Assembly: GCF_000372845.1 (NCBI RefSeq)
Contig: NZ_KB889963.1
Location: 62,001-126,000 of the forward strand
DNA from: Methylocystis rosea SV97
GTDB lineage: Bacteria > Pseudomonadota > Alphaproteobacteria > Rhizobiales > Beijerinckiaceae
Direction of reading: 5' to 3'
Length of the DNA stretch: 64,000 bases
Shown: one piece after another, positions 17,798 through 26,693 of the stretch
Position numbering within the stretch: the stretch's first letter is position 1
Layout: each line of letters opens with the position of its first letter
Program-made: the position numbers and the translations under genes
The notes under the pieces: generated by a model
Told to the model about the DNA's origin: nothing
The model's input: only the letters and a program-made list of their open reading frames with translations
Databases searched by the model: none

Positions 17798-18277
17798 ATG
17801 ACCGCACCGTCCGACACCCCGCTCGCGCGGCTGCAAGCGCTGGGACTGATTCTACCCGCTGCGGCCGCGCCGGTCGCCAACTATGTTCCTTTTGTGCGCA
17901 CGGGCGCCTTGCTGTTCATATCGGGACAGCTGCCGCTCGGCGCCAACGGCCTCGACCCGGCGCATCAAGGCAAGCTCGGCGCCGGCGTCTCGCTTGAGGC
18001 CGGGCAGTCCGCCGCGCGTCAGGCGGCGCTCAACGTCCTCGCCCAAGCCAACGCCGCCGTCGGCGATCTTTCGAAATTGCGCGCCGTCCGGCTAGGCGGC
18101 TATGTCAACAGCGCGCCCGACTTCGCTTCGCTGCCGCAGGTCGTTAACGGCGCTTCCGATCTCGTCGCCGCCGTGTTGGGCGAGAATGGCAAACATGCGC
18201 GCTTCGCCGTTGGCGTCGCGCAATTGCCGCTCGACGCCGCTGTCGAAGTGGAAGGAATCTTCGAGATTCTTCCGTGA
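17798..18277 (+). CDS. RidA/YjgF-family protein
   Basis: A 159-residue member of the Rid family, which hydrolyses reactive enamine/imine intermediates or related compounds. It fits the longer clade (about 150 residues) with LFISGQLPLGANG, AARQAALNVLAQANAAVGDLS and VNSAPDFASLPQVVNGAS. The canonical RidA Arg in the C-terminal RVxxEV segment is replaced by a region reading LPLDAAVEVEG, so the imine deaminase activity is not assured. The ribosome site GAGGAGG is very strong. The stop overlaps the GTG start of the downstream phosphodiesterase gene. Confidence 0.88.
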   Translation: MTAPSDTPLARLQALGLILPAAAAPVANYVPFVRTGALLFISGQLPLGANGLDPAHQGKLGAGVSLEAGQSAARQAALNVLAQANAAVGDLSKLRAVRLGGYVNSAPDFASLPQVVNGASDLVAAVLGENGKHARFAVGVAQLPLDAAVEVEGIFEILP

Positions 18278-19041
18278 ACTCCCGGGATTTTTCGTGGCTG
18301 ACGGCGCGGCCGATCGCCCACCGCGGACTGCATGATCCCTCGAAGGGCGTGATCGAAAATTCGATTTCAGCCGCCCGCGCGGCGATCGCCGCGGGCTTTG
18401 GCGTCGAATGCGACGTGCAGCTCACATCTGACGGCGAACTCGTCGTATTTCACGACGAGACTCTCGAGCGCCTGACCGAAAGCGCCGGGGCTGTCGCGAT
18501 GCGCAGCGCGAATGAGCTCAGTCGTCTGAGGCTGCGCGGCGCTAGTGACGCCATTCCGAGGTTTTCCGAGTTTCTCGCCGAGATCGGCGGGCGAACGCCG
18601 ATCATTGTAGAGATCAAGAGCGCCTTCGATGGCGACACGACCGTCGCGCAGCGCACGGCGCAGGCGCTGGCGCGTTACAGCGGTCCCGTCGCCGTCGAAA
18701 GTTTCGACCCCGATCAGATCGCCTTTCTTCGCGCGCGCGCCGCCGCGCTCGGGATCGCGCATCGACCGCTGGGCATCGTCGGCGAGGCGCATTACGACGC
18801 AGATGATTGGCCGCAGCTGTCCACCGCACAGCGCGCGGAGCTCACGCACTTTCTGCACTACAGGCGCACCCTGCCGGACTTCCTGTCTTGGCGCGTGCGC
18901 GATCTTCCGCACGCGATTCCGCTGCTGCTGCGCGAGGCGCTCAAGGTTCCCGTAACGACCTGGACCGTGCGCTCGCCGGAGATGGCGGCGCGGGCGCGAG
19001 AATGGGCCGATCAGATCGTCTTCGAGGGCTTCGCGCCATAA
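18274..19041 (+). CDS. ugpQ: Glycerophosphodiester phosphodiesterase
   Basis: A 255-residue cytoplasmic GDPD-fold enzyme that splits glycerophosphodiesters into glycerol-3-phosphate and an alcohol. Motifs: IAHRGLHD (catalytic His), ENSISA, VECDVQLTSDGELVVFHDETLERLT with the Glu/Asp metal ligands, and IVEIKSAF. There is no signal peptide. The GTG start at 18274 overlaps the stop of the RidA gene (GTGA), so the two genes form a coupled pair, an arrangement common in alphaproteobacteria. Confidence 0.92.
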   Translation: MNSRDFSWLTARPIAHRGLHDPSKGVIENSISAARAAIAAGFGVECDVQLTSDGELVVFHDETLERLTESAGAVAMRSANELSRLRLRGASDAIPRFSEFLAEIGGRTPIIVEIKSAFDGDTTVAQRTAQALARYSGPVAVESFDPDQIAFLRARAAALGIAHRPLGIVGEAHYDADDWPQLSTAQRAELTHFLHYRRTLPDFLSWRVRDLPHAIPLLLREALKVPVTTWTVRSPEMAARAREWADQIVFEGFAP

Positions 19042-19164
19042 GCGCTCGAGTCGCGCGGCGTGCGCCGCCGCATCCGTCCAAGCGCCAATTCTTGTTAGCA
19101 GAGCCGATCGGGCGCGACATGGATCACAATCGAGCGCCCCTCGATCGACGGGAGCAATATCGCC

Positions 19165-19863
19165 ATGCGCCAGCGCGGATGCTCAATTCGCCTTATGCTA
19201 ACAATTGCGATAGCCGCGATCCTGGGAGTCGGAACAGCCATCGCCGACGCAAAAAACGGATCCTTCGACGCTGACGGCGCCCGCCGCGCAACAGGCGAAA
19301 CGGATCGCGACAAGACGCTGCAATCCAGCGCGCGCACCTGTCCGGCGGACGTCTTCCGTAAGGAAGCCTCGCTTGGCGGATTGCTCTTGGGGGATGAAGC
19401 GGTCACGCGCGATCACTGCGCAGCCCGCCCTGAGGAATGCTATCAAGCCTGCATTGGCAAGCGCAGCGGCGAACACTGCTTCCGGTTGGCGCTTGCGTTT
19501 CAGGAGAACGAAAGCGTCGTCGCGCCGCGCTACGCGCAGCTCCTGTTCGCAATGGCCTGTGCGCTTGGCAAGGCCTCCGGCTGCACCAACCGCGCCGCGC
19601 ATATGCGCAACGCCGCCGAAGAGGGCGATCCGCTTGAGTCGCTTTCGGACAGGGCCAAAGATCGCTGTCAATTTCGCAGCTTTAGGATCGCCTGCGACAA
19701 AAACGATCCTTGGGGGTGCGCCATGCTCGGACAGGCGCACCGCAACGGCGAGGGCGTCAAGAAGAGCCTTGCCCTCTCGCGTCGCTCCTACAGGAAATCC
19801 TGCAGGCTCGACCCGGAATTCGCCGCCTGCGATTTTTCCCGCCGCGCGCTGACGTCGATGTGA
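19165..19863 (+). CDS. Secreted cysteine-rich Sel1-like repeat protein
   Basis: A 232-residue protein with a signal peptide (LMLTIAIAAILGVGTAIADA). The mature part carries Sel1/HcpA-like helix pairs with regularly spaced cysteines, as in ACALGKASGC, ACDKNDPWGCAMLGQAH and SCRLDPEFAAC. This C-x8-C spacing is that of disulfide-locked Hcp repeats. Such proteins act as periplasmic scaffolds; a binding partner is not evident. Neighbours on both sides are unrelated. Confidence 0.7.
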   Translation: MRQRGCSIRLMLTIAIAAILGVGTAIADAKNGSFDADGARRATGETDRDKTLQSSARTCPADVFRKEASLGGLLLGDEAVTRDHCAARPEECYQACIGKRSGEHCFRLALAFQENESVVAPRYAQLLFAMACALGKASGCTNRAAHMRNAAEEGDPLESLSDRAKDRCQFRSFRIACDKNDPWGCAMLGQAHRNGEGVKKSLALSRRSYRKSCRLDPEFAACDFSRRALTSM

Positions 19864-19875
19864 CTCGCCGCGGCG

Positions 19876-21441
19876 CTATTCGGCGGGGACCAATCCGTTG
19901 ACCGGCTCCAGGCCCCGCATGTCCTTGAGTTCAACGCGGATATTGTAATCGCTCGCCGCTTTTATGAAATCCTGAATCGTCTCCATGATGTCCTGATCGA
20001 TAAAGCCGGCGCGCGTGCCATCGATCACGAGGTAACTGTTCTCCTCGACATTCTCGAGGTAGTTGCGCAGCTGCGCCTTGTTGAGGAAGGACACGTCCTT
20101 TTGCAGGCGCAGCAGGTAGTTCCGCCCGTCGCGCGTGAGCGTGAATGCGGAGTGATAATTTGCGCGCAACACGAAGAAGAGCCCCACGGCCATGCCGATC
20201 GCCATGCCCTTGAGAAGATCCGTCGAGAGAATTGCGCCGATCGTCACGGCAAAGGGCGCAAATTGGTTGAATCCCTTTTCATATTGCTGAACGAAGAGCT
20301 TCGGCTTCGCGAGTTTGTAGCCCGTCAGCAGCAGCACCGCCGCAAGACACGCGAGCGGAATCATATTGAGCACGCTCGCCAGGAACATCGCGCTGAGCAA
20401 CAGCAGCACGCCGTGGACAAAGGACGCCACCTTGGTGTGTGCGCCAGCGTCGATGCTGGCTGAGCTGCGCACGATCACTGCGGTGATCGGCAATCCGCCC
20501 AACATGCCGCTCAGGAAATTGCCGACGCCCTGCGCTTTGAGCTCCTGATTGGTCGGCGCGATGCGCTTGAGTGGGTCGAGCTTATCGACTGCTTCGAGAC
20601 TCAGCAGAGTTTCAAGGCTGCCGACCAGCGCCAAAGTGGCGGCGGTTACGTAGATCTGGACATCGATCAGCCGGGTAAAGTCCGGAAAGTTGAACTCCCG
20701 CGCGAAATCTATCGGTCCAAAGATGGCGGGAAGATTGACGAGATGCTGCGGCGCGATCGCCAAAGAGGGAAACAGCGTCTGAGCCACGACGTTATAGGCG
20801 ATGCCAAACAGCACCGCGACCAGCGGACCGGGAGCGATCGAAAGGTAGCGATGCTTCTTGATGTAGGGCGTATCCCAAAGGAGCATGATCGCGAGGGAGA
20901 CGACGCTAACGATCACCGCTCCCGTCGAAAAAGAGCGAAAGGCGTCCCAGAGGAAGGAGAGACGCGTGTGGCTGTCGTCCTCGAGGAACGACAAGTCGGC
21001 TTCCGCATCGGCGTCGTAGCCAACCGCGTGCGGCAGCTGCTTCATGATCAGGATCAGGCCGATCGCCGCGAGCATGCCCTTAATGACGGCTGACGGAAAA
21101 AACGCGCCGATGACGCCCGCCCGCAGAAAGCCCATCCCCACTTGCAGGAGGCCCGACAGCGCCACCGCAAGCAGCATGGCGTCGAAGCCAAGTTTTTCGA
21201 CCGCAGCCGCGACAATGACGGTCAGGCCTGCGGCAGGACCCGAAACGCTCAACTGCGAACCGCTGACAAGCGACACCACGAGCCCGCCGACGATCCCGGC
21301 GATCACTCCGGAGAAGGGCGGCGCGCCGGAAGCGACCGCAATGCCGAGGCACAGCGGCACTGCGACGAGAAACACCACGACCCCCGCCGGAATATCATGA
21401 TCGAGGTAGCGGACGTAATAGTCGAGATGTCTCTTAAACAC
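19876..21441 (-). CDS. SulP-family anion transporter with STAS domain (bicarbonate transporter candidate)
   Basis: A 521-residue inner-membrane protein with about 10-14 hydrophobic segments from residue 18 to 400, SulP sequence features (GSQLSVSGPAAGLTVIV, LGNFLSGMLGGLPIT-like loop) and a C-terminal STAS domain (about 440-510, NYLENVEENSYLVIDGTRAG). SulP proteins move sulfate, bicarbonate or other anions, usually with Na+ or H+. It starts with GTG after a good AGGGAG site, 41 bp behind a carbonic anhydrase gene on the same strand. That pairing favours bicarbonate as substrate, which would feed PEP carboxylase in a serine-cycle organism; this is inference. Confidence 0.9.
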   Translation of the reverse strand: MFKRHLDYYVRYLDHDIPAGVVVFLVAVPLCLGIAVASGAPPFSGVIAGIVGGLVVSLVSGSQLSVSGPAAGLTVIVAAAVEKLGFDAMLLAVALSGLLQVGMGFLRAGVIGAFFPSAVIKGMLAAIGLILIMKQLPHAVGYDADAEADLSFLEDDSHTRLSFLWDAFRSFSTGAVIVSVVSLAIMLLWDTPYIKKHRYLSIAPGPLVAVLFGIAYNVVAQTLFPSLAIAPQHLVNLPAIFGPIDFAREFNFPDFTRLIDVQIYVTAATLALVGSLETLLSLEAVDKLDPLKRIAPTNQELKAQGVGNFLSGMLGGLPITAVIVRSSASIDAGAHTKVASFVHGVLLLLSAMFLASVLNMIPLACLAAVLLLTGYKLAKPKLFVQQYEKGFNQFAPFAVTIGAILSTDLLKGMAIGMAVGLFFVLRANYHSAFTLTRDGRNYLLRLQKDVSFLNKAQLRNYLENVEENSYLVIDGTRAGFIDQDIMETIQDFIKAASDYNIRVELKDMRGLEPVNGLVPAE

Positions 21442-21482
21442 GCCTGAGTTCTCCCTATTGGCGGTTTATGCCGCGCGGCGGG

Positions 21483-22130
21483 TTAGAGATCTTCGCCGCC
21501 ATGTTGCTGATAGATGACGTCTACTTCGCTGCCCGGCGGCAATGTGATGAGCTGATGCAGAATTCCATCGTCGAGTCCGAACACCCAGCCGTGCAGCATC
21601 GGCTGCTGGTCCTCTTTCCAGGCGGTCTGAACAATCGAAAGTTGCGACAGACGCATCACCTGCTCGATCACATTGATTTCGACCAGTCGGTTGGCGCGTT
21701 CCGTCTGAGAGTTGAGCGCGTCGATCTCGTCTCTGTGCATCCGATAGACGTCTTTGATATGCATCAGCCATTTATTGAGCAGCGCCAGATCGGGGCGCTG
21801 TCGGTCAAGCGCGGCGCGAACGCCGCCGCAATTATAGTGACCGCAGACGATGACGTGCTGAACTTTGAGCACCTGCACAGCGTATTGGATGACGCTGAGA
21901 CAGTTGAAGTCCGTGGCGATCACCTGATTGGCGATGTTGCGGTGCGCGAAAATGGCGCCCGGCAGCGCGTTGACGATGATGTCGGCGGGCACGCGGCTGT
22001 CGGAGCAGCCAATCCACAAGAATTCGGGCTTCTGATTGGCTGCAAGACGTTCGAAATAGCCGGGATCGCGCTCACGGACTTCCTCGGCCCAGGCCTTGTT
22101 CTCAAGCAACAGTTTTTCGAAGGATTTCAT
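21483..22130 (-). CDS. can: Beta-class carbonic anhydrase
   Basis: A 215-residue cytoplasmic zinc enzyme interconverting CO2 and bicarbonate. Zinc ligands and the Asp-Arg dyad are seen in IGCSDSRVPAD and VCGHYNCGGVRAAL. Length and order fit E. coli Can. The start is ATG 22130, with a GTG one codon upstream as an alternative. It is the first gene of a pair with a SulP transporter, a layout found in several bacteria and pointing to a bicarbonate supply unit. Confidence 0.95.
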   Translation of the reverse strand: MKSFEKLLLENKAWAEEVRERDPGYFERLAANQKPEFLWIGCSDSRVPADIIVNALPGAIFAHRNIANQVIATDFNCLSVIQYAVQVLKVQHVIVCGHYNCGGVRAALDRQRPDLALLNKWLMHIKDVYRMHRDEIDALNSQTERANRLVEINVIEQVMRLSQLSIVQTAWKEDQQPMLHGWVFGLDDGILHQLITLPPGSEVDVIYQQHGGEDL

Positions 22131-22366
22131 CACGCCCGTTTTCTTTCGGCCATCGCCTCAAAAGCGGTCTGGCTGCGACAGCAATGTGACAGCGACGGAA
22201 GCCGCTCGGACAGGAGCGCGAACGACGGCGATTATCGTCGGAGTCGAGCGCCCTCGCTCAAGCAGGACGAGTCTACGAAGGTCTTGAGGTCACCACAAGT
22301 GTCCGCCGGCTTATCGGGGCATGGGGCCACGCTCGTAAAACAACCAGGGACGCCGCTCGCTTCGGT

Positions 22367-23905
22367 CTACTTTTGTTGGACCGCGCAGAGTTCCCGCCAC
22401 ACCTGCGGCAAGGCGGCGATGACATCATCGGCGATCAGCCCGGGTCCAAAAATCTCGGCCGCGCGCGCATGCATCCAGGCGGCGCAGGACGCAGCGAGGA
22501 AGCCGTCCATGCGCTGCGCCAGCAAGCCGGCGATGACGCCGGTCAAGACGTCGCCCGAGCCCGCGGTGGCAAGCCACGGCGTCGCATAAGGAAGGATTGA
22601 GGCGCGTCCGTCCGGCGCGGCGACGACTGTGTCCGCCCCCTTGAAGAGCACAATCGCGCCGCTGGCGCGCGCCGCCTCGCGCGCCTTGTCGAGTTTCGAG
22701 CGGCAGCCGCAATCGTTCTCGCAAGCGGCGAAGAGCCGCGCGAACTCGCCGGCGTGCGGCGTCATCACCACCGGGCCCGGCGCAGCGCGCGTTGCGCGCC
22801 ATAGCCGCTCTGGATCGCCGGCGAAGCTCGAGAGCGCGTCCGCGTCGAGGACCGCGGCGCGGCGATAGGCCTGCGGCGCAAGCGCTGTTTCGACCTGTGC
22901 GCAGCTTTCCTCGCTGACGCCCAGCCCTGGACCGATGGCGACGGCGTTCTTTCGTTCATCGGAGAGAACCTTGGCGAGGCCCTTCGCCCCGTCGGCCGGC
23001 CGAACCATGACGGATGTGAGCGCACTGGCGTTGACCGCAAGCGCTTCGGTTGGGCTGGCGAGCGTCACGAGACCCGCGCCGGCGCGTAAGGCCGCAGCCG
23101 CCGAAAGCCGCGCGGCGCCTGTAAAAGAGGCGCCGCCCGAAACGACCAGCGCATGGCCGCGCGAATATTTGTGGCCCTCGACTTGCGGCAGCGGCAGCGC
23201 GTCGCGCCAGAGCTGCGGCATGTTGACGAAAGTCTCAACGCCGAGCGAATCCAGCGCGGAGGGTCGAATGCCGATATGCGTGCAGGTGAGCGCGCCGCAA
23301 TGCAGACGGCCAGGCAAAAGCAGATGGCCGGTCTTCACGCGAAAGAAGGTGACGGTCGCGTCGGCCTCCACCGCCGCGCCGCGCACCGCGCCGGTCGTGC
23401 CGTCGACGCCGCTGGGAATATCGACGGCGACGACGTTCTGGCCGCTTTCGCGCCGCCAGCGGTTCAGGCGGCGGACGAGCGCGCTTGCGTTCGAATCGAG
23501 ATCGCGCGCGAGACCCGTTCCGAACAGAGCGTCGATAACGAGATCGATGCCGTCGAAGCTGCAGTCGAGCGCGGACGTGACTGGACAAGGCCAAGCGGCG
23601 GCCGCTTGCGCCGCGTCGCCGCGCAATTGGTCGAGCGGGGTCAGGGAGGCGACGCGGACTTTATAGCGCAGCGCGCGCAGCAGCCGCGCCGCGACAAAGC
23701 CGTCGCCGCCATTGTTGCCCGGACCGCAGAGCACCAAGACCCGCCGCCCGCTGGTGCGTTGAAGAATTTGGCTGGTCGCCCGCGCGATCGCCGCGGCGGC
23801 GCTCTCCATCAGCGACATCGCCGGCACGCCGCTCTCGATCGTCAGGCGATCGGCGCGCGCCATTTGATCCGTCGTGAGGATTTCGAGCGGGAAAGCGGAG
23901 GGCAT
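22367..23905 (-). CDS. nnr: Bifunctional NAD(P)H-hydrate epimerase / ADP-dependent dehydratase
   Basis: A 512-residue fusion that repairs damaged NADH and NADPH hydrates. The N-terminal YjeF_N epimerase domain (about 1-220) has VLCGPGNNGGDGFVAARLL. The C-terminal ribokinase-like dehydratase domain (about 225-505) has VVSGGASFTGAARLS, VMTPHAGEFARLF and the GSGDVLTGVIAGLLAQ nucleotide-site motif. It works in the cytoplasm. It stands alone, with 236 bp of unremarkable sequence between it and the carbonic anhydrase gene. Confidence 0.95.
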   Translation of the reverse strand: MPSAFPLEILTTDQMARADRLTIESGVPAMSLMESAAAAIARATSQILQRTSGRRVLVLCGPGNNGGDGFVAARLLRALRYKVRVASLTPLDQLRGDAAQAAAAWPCPVTSALDCSFDGIDLVIDALFGTGLARDLDSNASALVRRLNRWRRESGQNVVAVDIPSGVDGTTGAVRGAAVEADATVTFFRVKTGHLLLPGRLHCGALTCTHIGIRPSALDSLGVETFVNMPQLWRDALPLPQVEGHKYSRGHALVVSGGASFTGAARLSAAAALRAGAGLVTLASPTEALAVNASALTSVMVRPADGAKGLAKVLSDERKNAVAIGPGLGVSEESCAQVETALAPQAYRRAAVLDADALSSFAGDPERLWRATRAAPGPVVMTPHAGEFARLFAACENDCGCRSKLDKAREAARASGAIVLFKGADTVVAAPDGRASILPYATPWLATAGSGDVLTGVIAGLLAQRMDGFLAASCAAWMHARAAEIFGPGLIADDVIAALPQVWRELCAVQQK

Positions 23906-24024
23906 GGCGCGATGGTGACCGAAGGCCGCCGCCCGCGCAATGGGCGCCGCTCACAAGATGGACGCAACGCCCGTTGACGCGGCGCCGCATTCCGCCGCGC
24001 CTCGGTTTCCGGTATGTCATCGAC

Positions 24025-24540
24025 ATGTTGACCGCCGCGCTCATCGCCTTCGACTCTCCCGGCGCGCCGCTGCGCCGGGAGGCCGTGGCGCGCAGCCTCG
24101 GTTCGCTCGTCGAATCATGCGTTCAGGGACTGATCGCCGACGCCCTGATCCTCGCCGCGCCGGGACGAGGCCTGGCCCGGATCGCCGACGAAGCCGGCTG
24201 CGCGCTGATCGAAGCGCCGCACGCCGCCGACGGCATGGCGCAGGCGCTGAAAGCGGCGCGGCGCGACCATCTTCTCCTTCTGCTTGCCGGTTTCGCCGTG
24301 GAGCGCGACTTCGCCGAGGAAGCGCAGGATTTTTTCGCCTATGAAGACGCCAGCCGCGCCCGGACGCTTCGGCTGGCTCCAGATTCCTTGATCACTCGTC
24401 TTGCGCCGGGTCTGGCGCGTCCGGTCGGGCTCATTGCGCCAAAAAGCGCGCTCTTATCCGCCGAAGGCGCGGATCTCGCGCGACTTGTGCGCAAGATGCG
24501 GGGGGCCGATCTGACGACCCGCGCCCGCCGCGTCTTGTAA
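24025..24540 (+). CDS. Short protein resembling a degenerate family 2 glycosyltransferase
   Basis: A 171-residue protein. The layout (a first beta strand, then VARSLGSLVESCVQGLIADALILAAPG, then IADEAGCALIE) follows the start of family 2 glycosyltransferases of Rhizobiales, in which a variable strand is followed by a DGGS-type nucleotide site. Here the DGGS motif is replaced by APGRGL and no metal-binding Asp pair is seen. It may therefore be an inactive relative. An alternative start at 23974 would add 17 residues. It lies between the nnr and metallopeptidase genes and its stop is 3 bp from the convergent gene. The assignment is weak and rests on pattern, not on catalytic residues. Confidence 0.5.
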   Translation: MLTAALIAFDSPGAPLRREAVARSLGSLVESCVQGLIADALILAAPGRGLARIADEAGCALIEAPHAADGMAQALKAARRDHLLLLLAGFAVERDFAEEAQDFFAYEDASRARTLRLAPDSLITRLAPGLARPVGLIAPKSALLSAEGADLARLVRKMRGADLTTRARRVL

Positions 24541-24543
24541 CTT

Positions 24544-25437
24544 TCACTCGTTGAACGTGTTGCAGGCGTCGATGCTGCCCGTGCGCAAGCCTTTCAGCAG
24601 CCATTGCGTGCGCTGCGCCGCCGAGCCGTGCGTAAAGCTATCCGGCACCACATATCCGCGAGTCGCCCTTTGCTGCCGGTCGTCGCCGATCGCCTGCGCC
24701 GAAGCGACCGCCTGTTCGATGTCGCCTTCCTCGAGAATGGGCTTCTGCTTGTTGGCGTTGTTGGCCCAGACGCCGGCGAGGCAATCGGCCATCAGCTCCG
24801 CGCGCACCGAAAGCGCATTGGCCTCCGAACGGCTCCCTGCGAGCTGCTGCGCCCTCTGAATCTTCGGCAGAATGCCCAGCAGGTTTTGGACGTGATGGCC
24901 CATCTCGTGAGAGATTACATAGGCATAGGCGAAATCGCCGCCGCCGCCGAACCGCCGCTGCATGTCGCGAAAGAAGGACGTATCGAGATAGATGCGCTGG
25001 TCGAGCGGACAATAGAACGGCCCCATCGCCGATTGCGCCGCGCCGCAGCGCGACTGGGTGTAGCCGTTGAAGAGAACGAGCCGCGGCGGCTGAAAGCGTA
25101 CGCCCTTTTGCTCGGGAAGCACTCGCGACCAGACCTGCTCGTTGGAGCCCACCACCTTAGCGACGAAGCGCCCCAGTTGATCGGTCGGCGCGCTTTGCCG
25201 CGGCGCCTCCTGGCGGGGCAGAGCCACTTCGCGCTCTTGGCGCATATTGTTGACCATCTGCGCGCCGCCGATGAGAATCGCGGGGTTAATGCCGAGCGCC
25301 CAGCCGATCAATCCGAGAATCACCATCGTGCCAAGGCCGAGGCCCCCCGCACCCATGCGGGGCCCGCCCCCCATCATCGGCCCGCCGCCGCGGCGATCCT
25401 CGATATTCTCGGACGACTGGAGATCTTCCCATTTCAT
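24544..25437 (-). CDS. Neutral zinc metallopeptidase (YpfJ family)
   Basis: A 297-residue protein. It has an acidic N-terminus, a Gly/Met-rich linker (about 18-35, GGGPMMGGGPRMG), one transmembrane segment (LGTMVILGLIGWALGINPAILIGG) and a C-terminal metallopeptidase domain with the zinc motif VISHEMGHHVQNLLG at about residue 180. The conserved LFNGYTQSRCG, YLDTSFF and ADCLAGVWAN segments match the YpfJ family. It is predicted to be anchored in the inner membrane with the peptidase in the periplasm. The natural substrate is unknown. Confidence 0.92.
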   Translation of the reverse strand: MKWEDLQSSENIEDRRGGGPMMGGGPRMGAGGLGLGTMVILGLIGWALGINPAILIGGAQMVNNMRQEREVALPRQEAPRQSAPTDQLGRFVAKVVGSNEQVWSRVLPEQKGVRFQPPRLVLFNGYTQSRCGAAQSAMGPFYCPLDQRIYLDTSFFRDMQRRFGGGGDFAYAYVISHEMGHHVQNLLGILPKIQRAQQLAGSRSEANALSVRAELMADCLAGVWANNANKQKPILEEGDIEQAVASAQAIGDDRQQRATRGYVVPDSFTHGSAAQRTQWLLKGLRTGSIDACNTFNE

Positions 25438-25618
25438 ATTCGCGCGCTCCGGACCGGCGCCCGGGGGCGCTGCTCGATGAGCTATTTAAGCGAGCTTATC
25501 GGCTCTTGGTAGAGTTTATGCAGGCGACGGCGGCGCGCAGACGCCGACTGCAACGGTTCGGCGCGCAAACAGATGCGAAGTTTCAACTTTAACTCGTCCA
25601 GCTGACGGCAGCCTCACG

Positions 25619-26668
25619 ATGAAGCCTCTTGAAAATAAAAGTCACGCTCAAACAATAGCTGGTTTTATTCATCACTATTTTATCTACATTGTAGGAGCTT
25701 CTTACTTTGTAGCCGCGCTTTGGCCAACGGCCGGCTTGAAGATCCGCAGCGTAGAACTCACGCCGCTCGATCTCTTCGCGGTAAAGCTGCATATTTCGCC
25801 GCCAACGATCATGTTGGCGCTCCTGCTTTTCAACGCAGGGCTCTCGGCCAGGACCGCCGACATCAAAAATCTGTTGGGCCGCCCGGCTCTCTTGGCCTCT
25901 GGATTGGCGGCCAATATTCTCGTGCCGCTCACATTTATCGCCGCGATAAGCGTCACGCTGTTGTTTTGGCACAATCCCCAAGAGGTTCAACAGATCCTGG
26001 TTGGACTCGCGCTTATCGCCTCCATGCCGATTGCGGGCGCTTCGACGGCTTGGTCGCAAAATGCAAATGGCAATCTCGCGCTCAGCCTCTCACTCGTGCT
26101 GCTCACGACGCTGCTCAGTCCGATACTGACGCCGCTTGTTCTGCATGGAGTCGGCTATGTGACGATCGGGGACTATTCGGAAGACCTGCATGAACTCGCC
26201 GCTGGCGGCGCATTCGCCTTTCTCGGCGCATGGGTCATCCTGCCGACGGTTTTAGGACTCGCGGTCAATCGGATTGTGGGGCAAGCCGGGGTCGGAGTGG
26301 CGAGCCCTTACCTGAAGATCGCGAATATGATCGTCCTGGCGCTGCTCAATTATTCGAATGCGGCGTTGTCCTTGCCGAACGTCGTCGCCCACCCCGACTT
26401 GGATTTTTTGGCGGCGATTCTGGCGATCGTCGGCGGCTTATGCCTCGTGATGTTCGCGGCTGGCTACGGTCTTGCCCGGGCCTTGGACGCCACTCGGGCG
26501 GACACAGCTTCGATGATGTTCGGTCTGGGGATGAATAACAACGGCACGGCGCTGGTGCTTGCCTCAACGGCCCTTGCCGAGCATCCGCAAGTGATGCTGC
26601 CTGTGATCCTCTATAACCTCGTCCAGCATTTTGCTGCGTCGCTCGTCGATCGCGCGGTGTCTCGATAG
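25619..26668 (+). CDS. Bile acid:sodium symporter (BASS) family transporter
   Basis: A 349-residue membrane protein with about 9-10 hydrophobic segments. Family features are SMPIAGASTAWSQNANGNLALSLSLVLLTT in the first half and FGLGMNNNGTALVLASTAL in the second, the crossover Asn-rich motifs that bind Na+. BASS proteins move organic anions with sodium; the substrate cannot be told. Base composition in the first 150 bp is less GC-rich than in the neighbours. It is not in an operon. Confidence 0.85.
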   Translation: MKPLENKSHAQTIAGFIHHYFIYIVGASYFVAALWPTAGLKIRSVELTPLDLFAVKLHISPPTIMLALLLFNAGLSARTADIKNLLGRPALLASGLAANILVPLTFIAAISVTLLFWHNPQEVQQILVGLALIASMPIAGASTAWSQNANGNLALSLSLVLLTTLLSPILTPLVLHGVGYVTIGDYSEDLHELAAGGAFAFLGAWVILPTVLGLAVNRIVGQAGVGVASPYLKIANMIVLALLNYSNAALSLPNVVAHPDLDFLAAILAIVGGLCLVMFAAGYGLARALDATRADTASMMFGLGMNNNGTALVLASTALAEHPQVMLPVILYNLVQHFAASLVDRAVSR

Positions 26669-26693
26669 CGCTGAGCGAAGCCCTCGCGCATGC

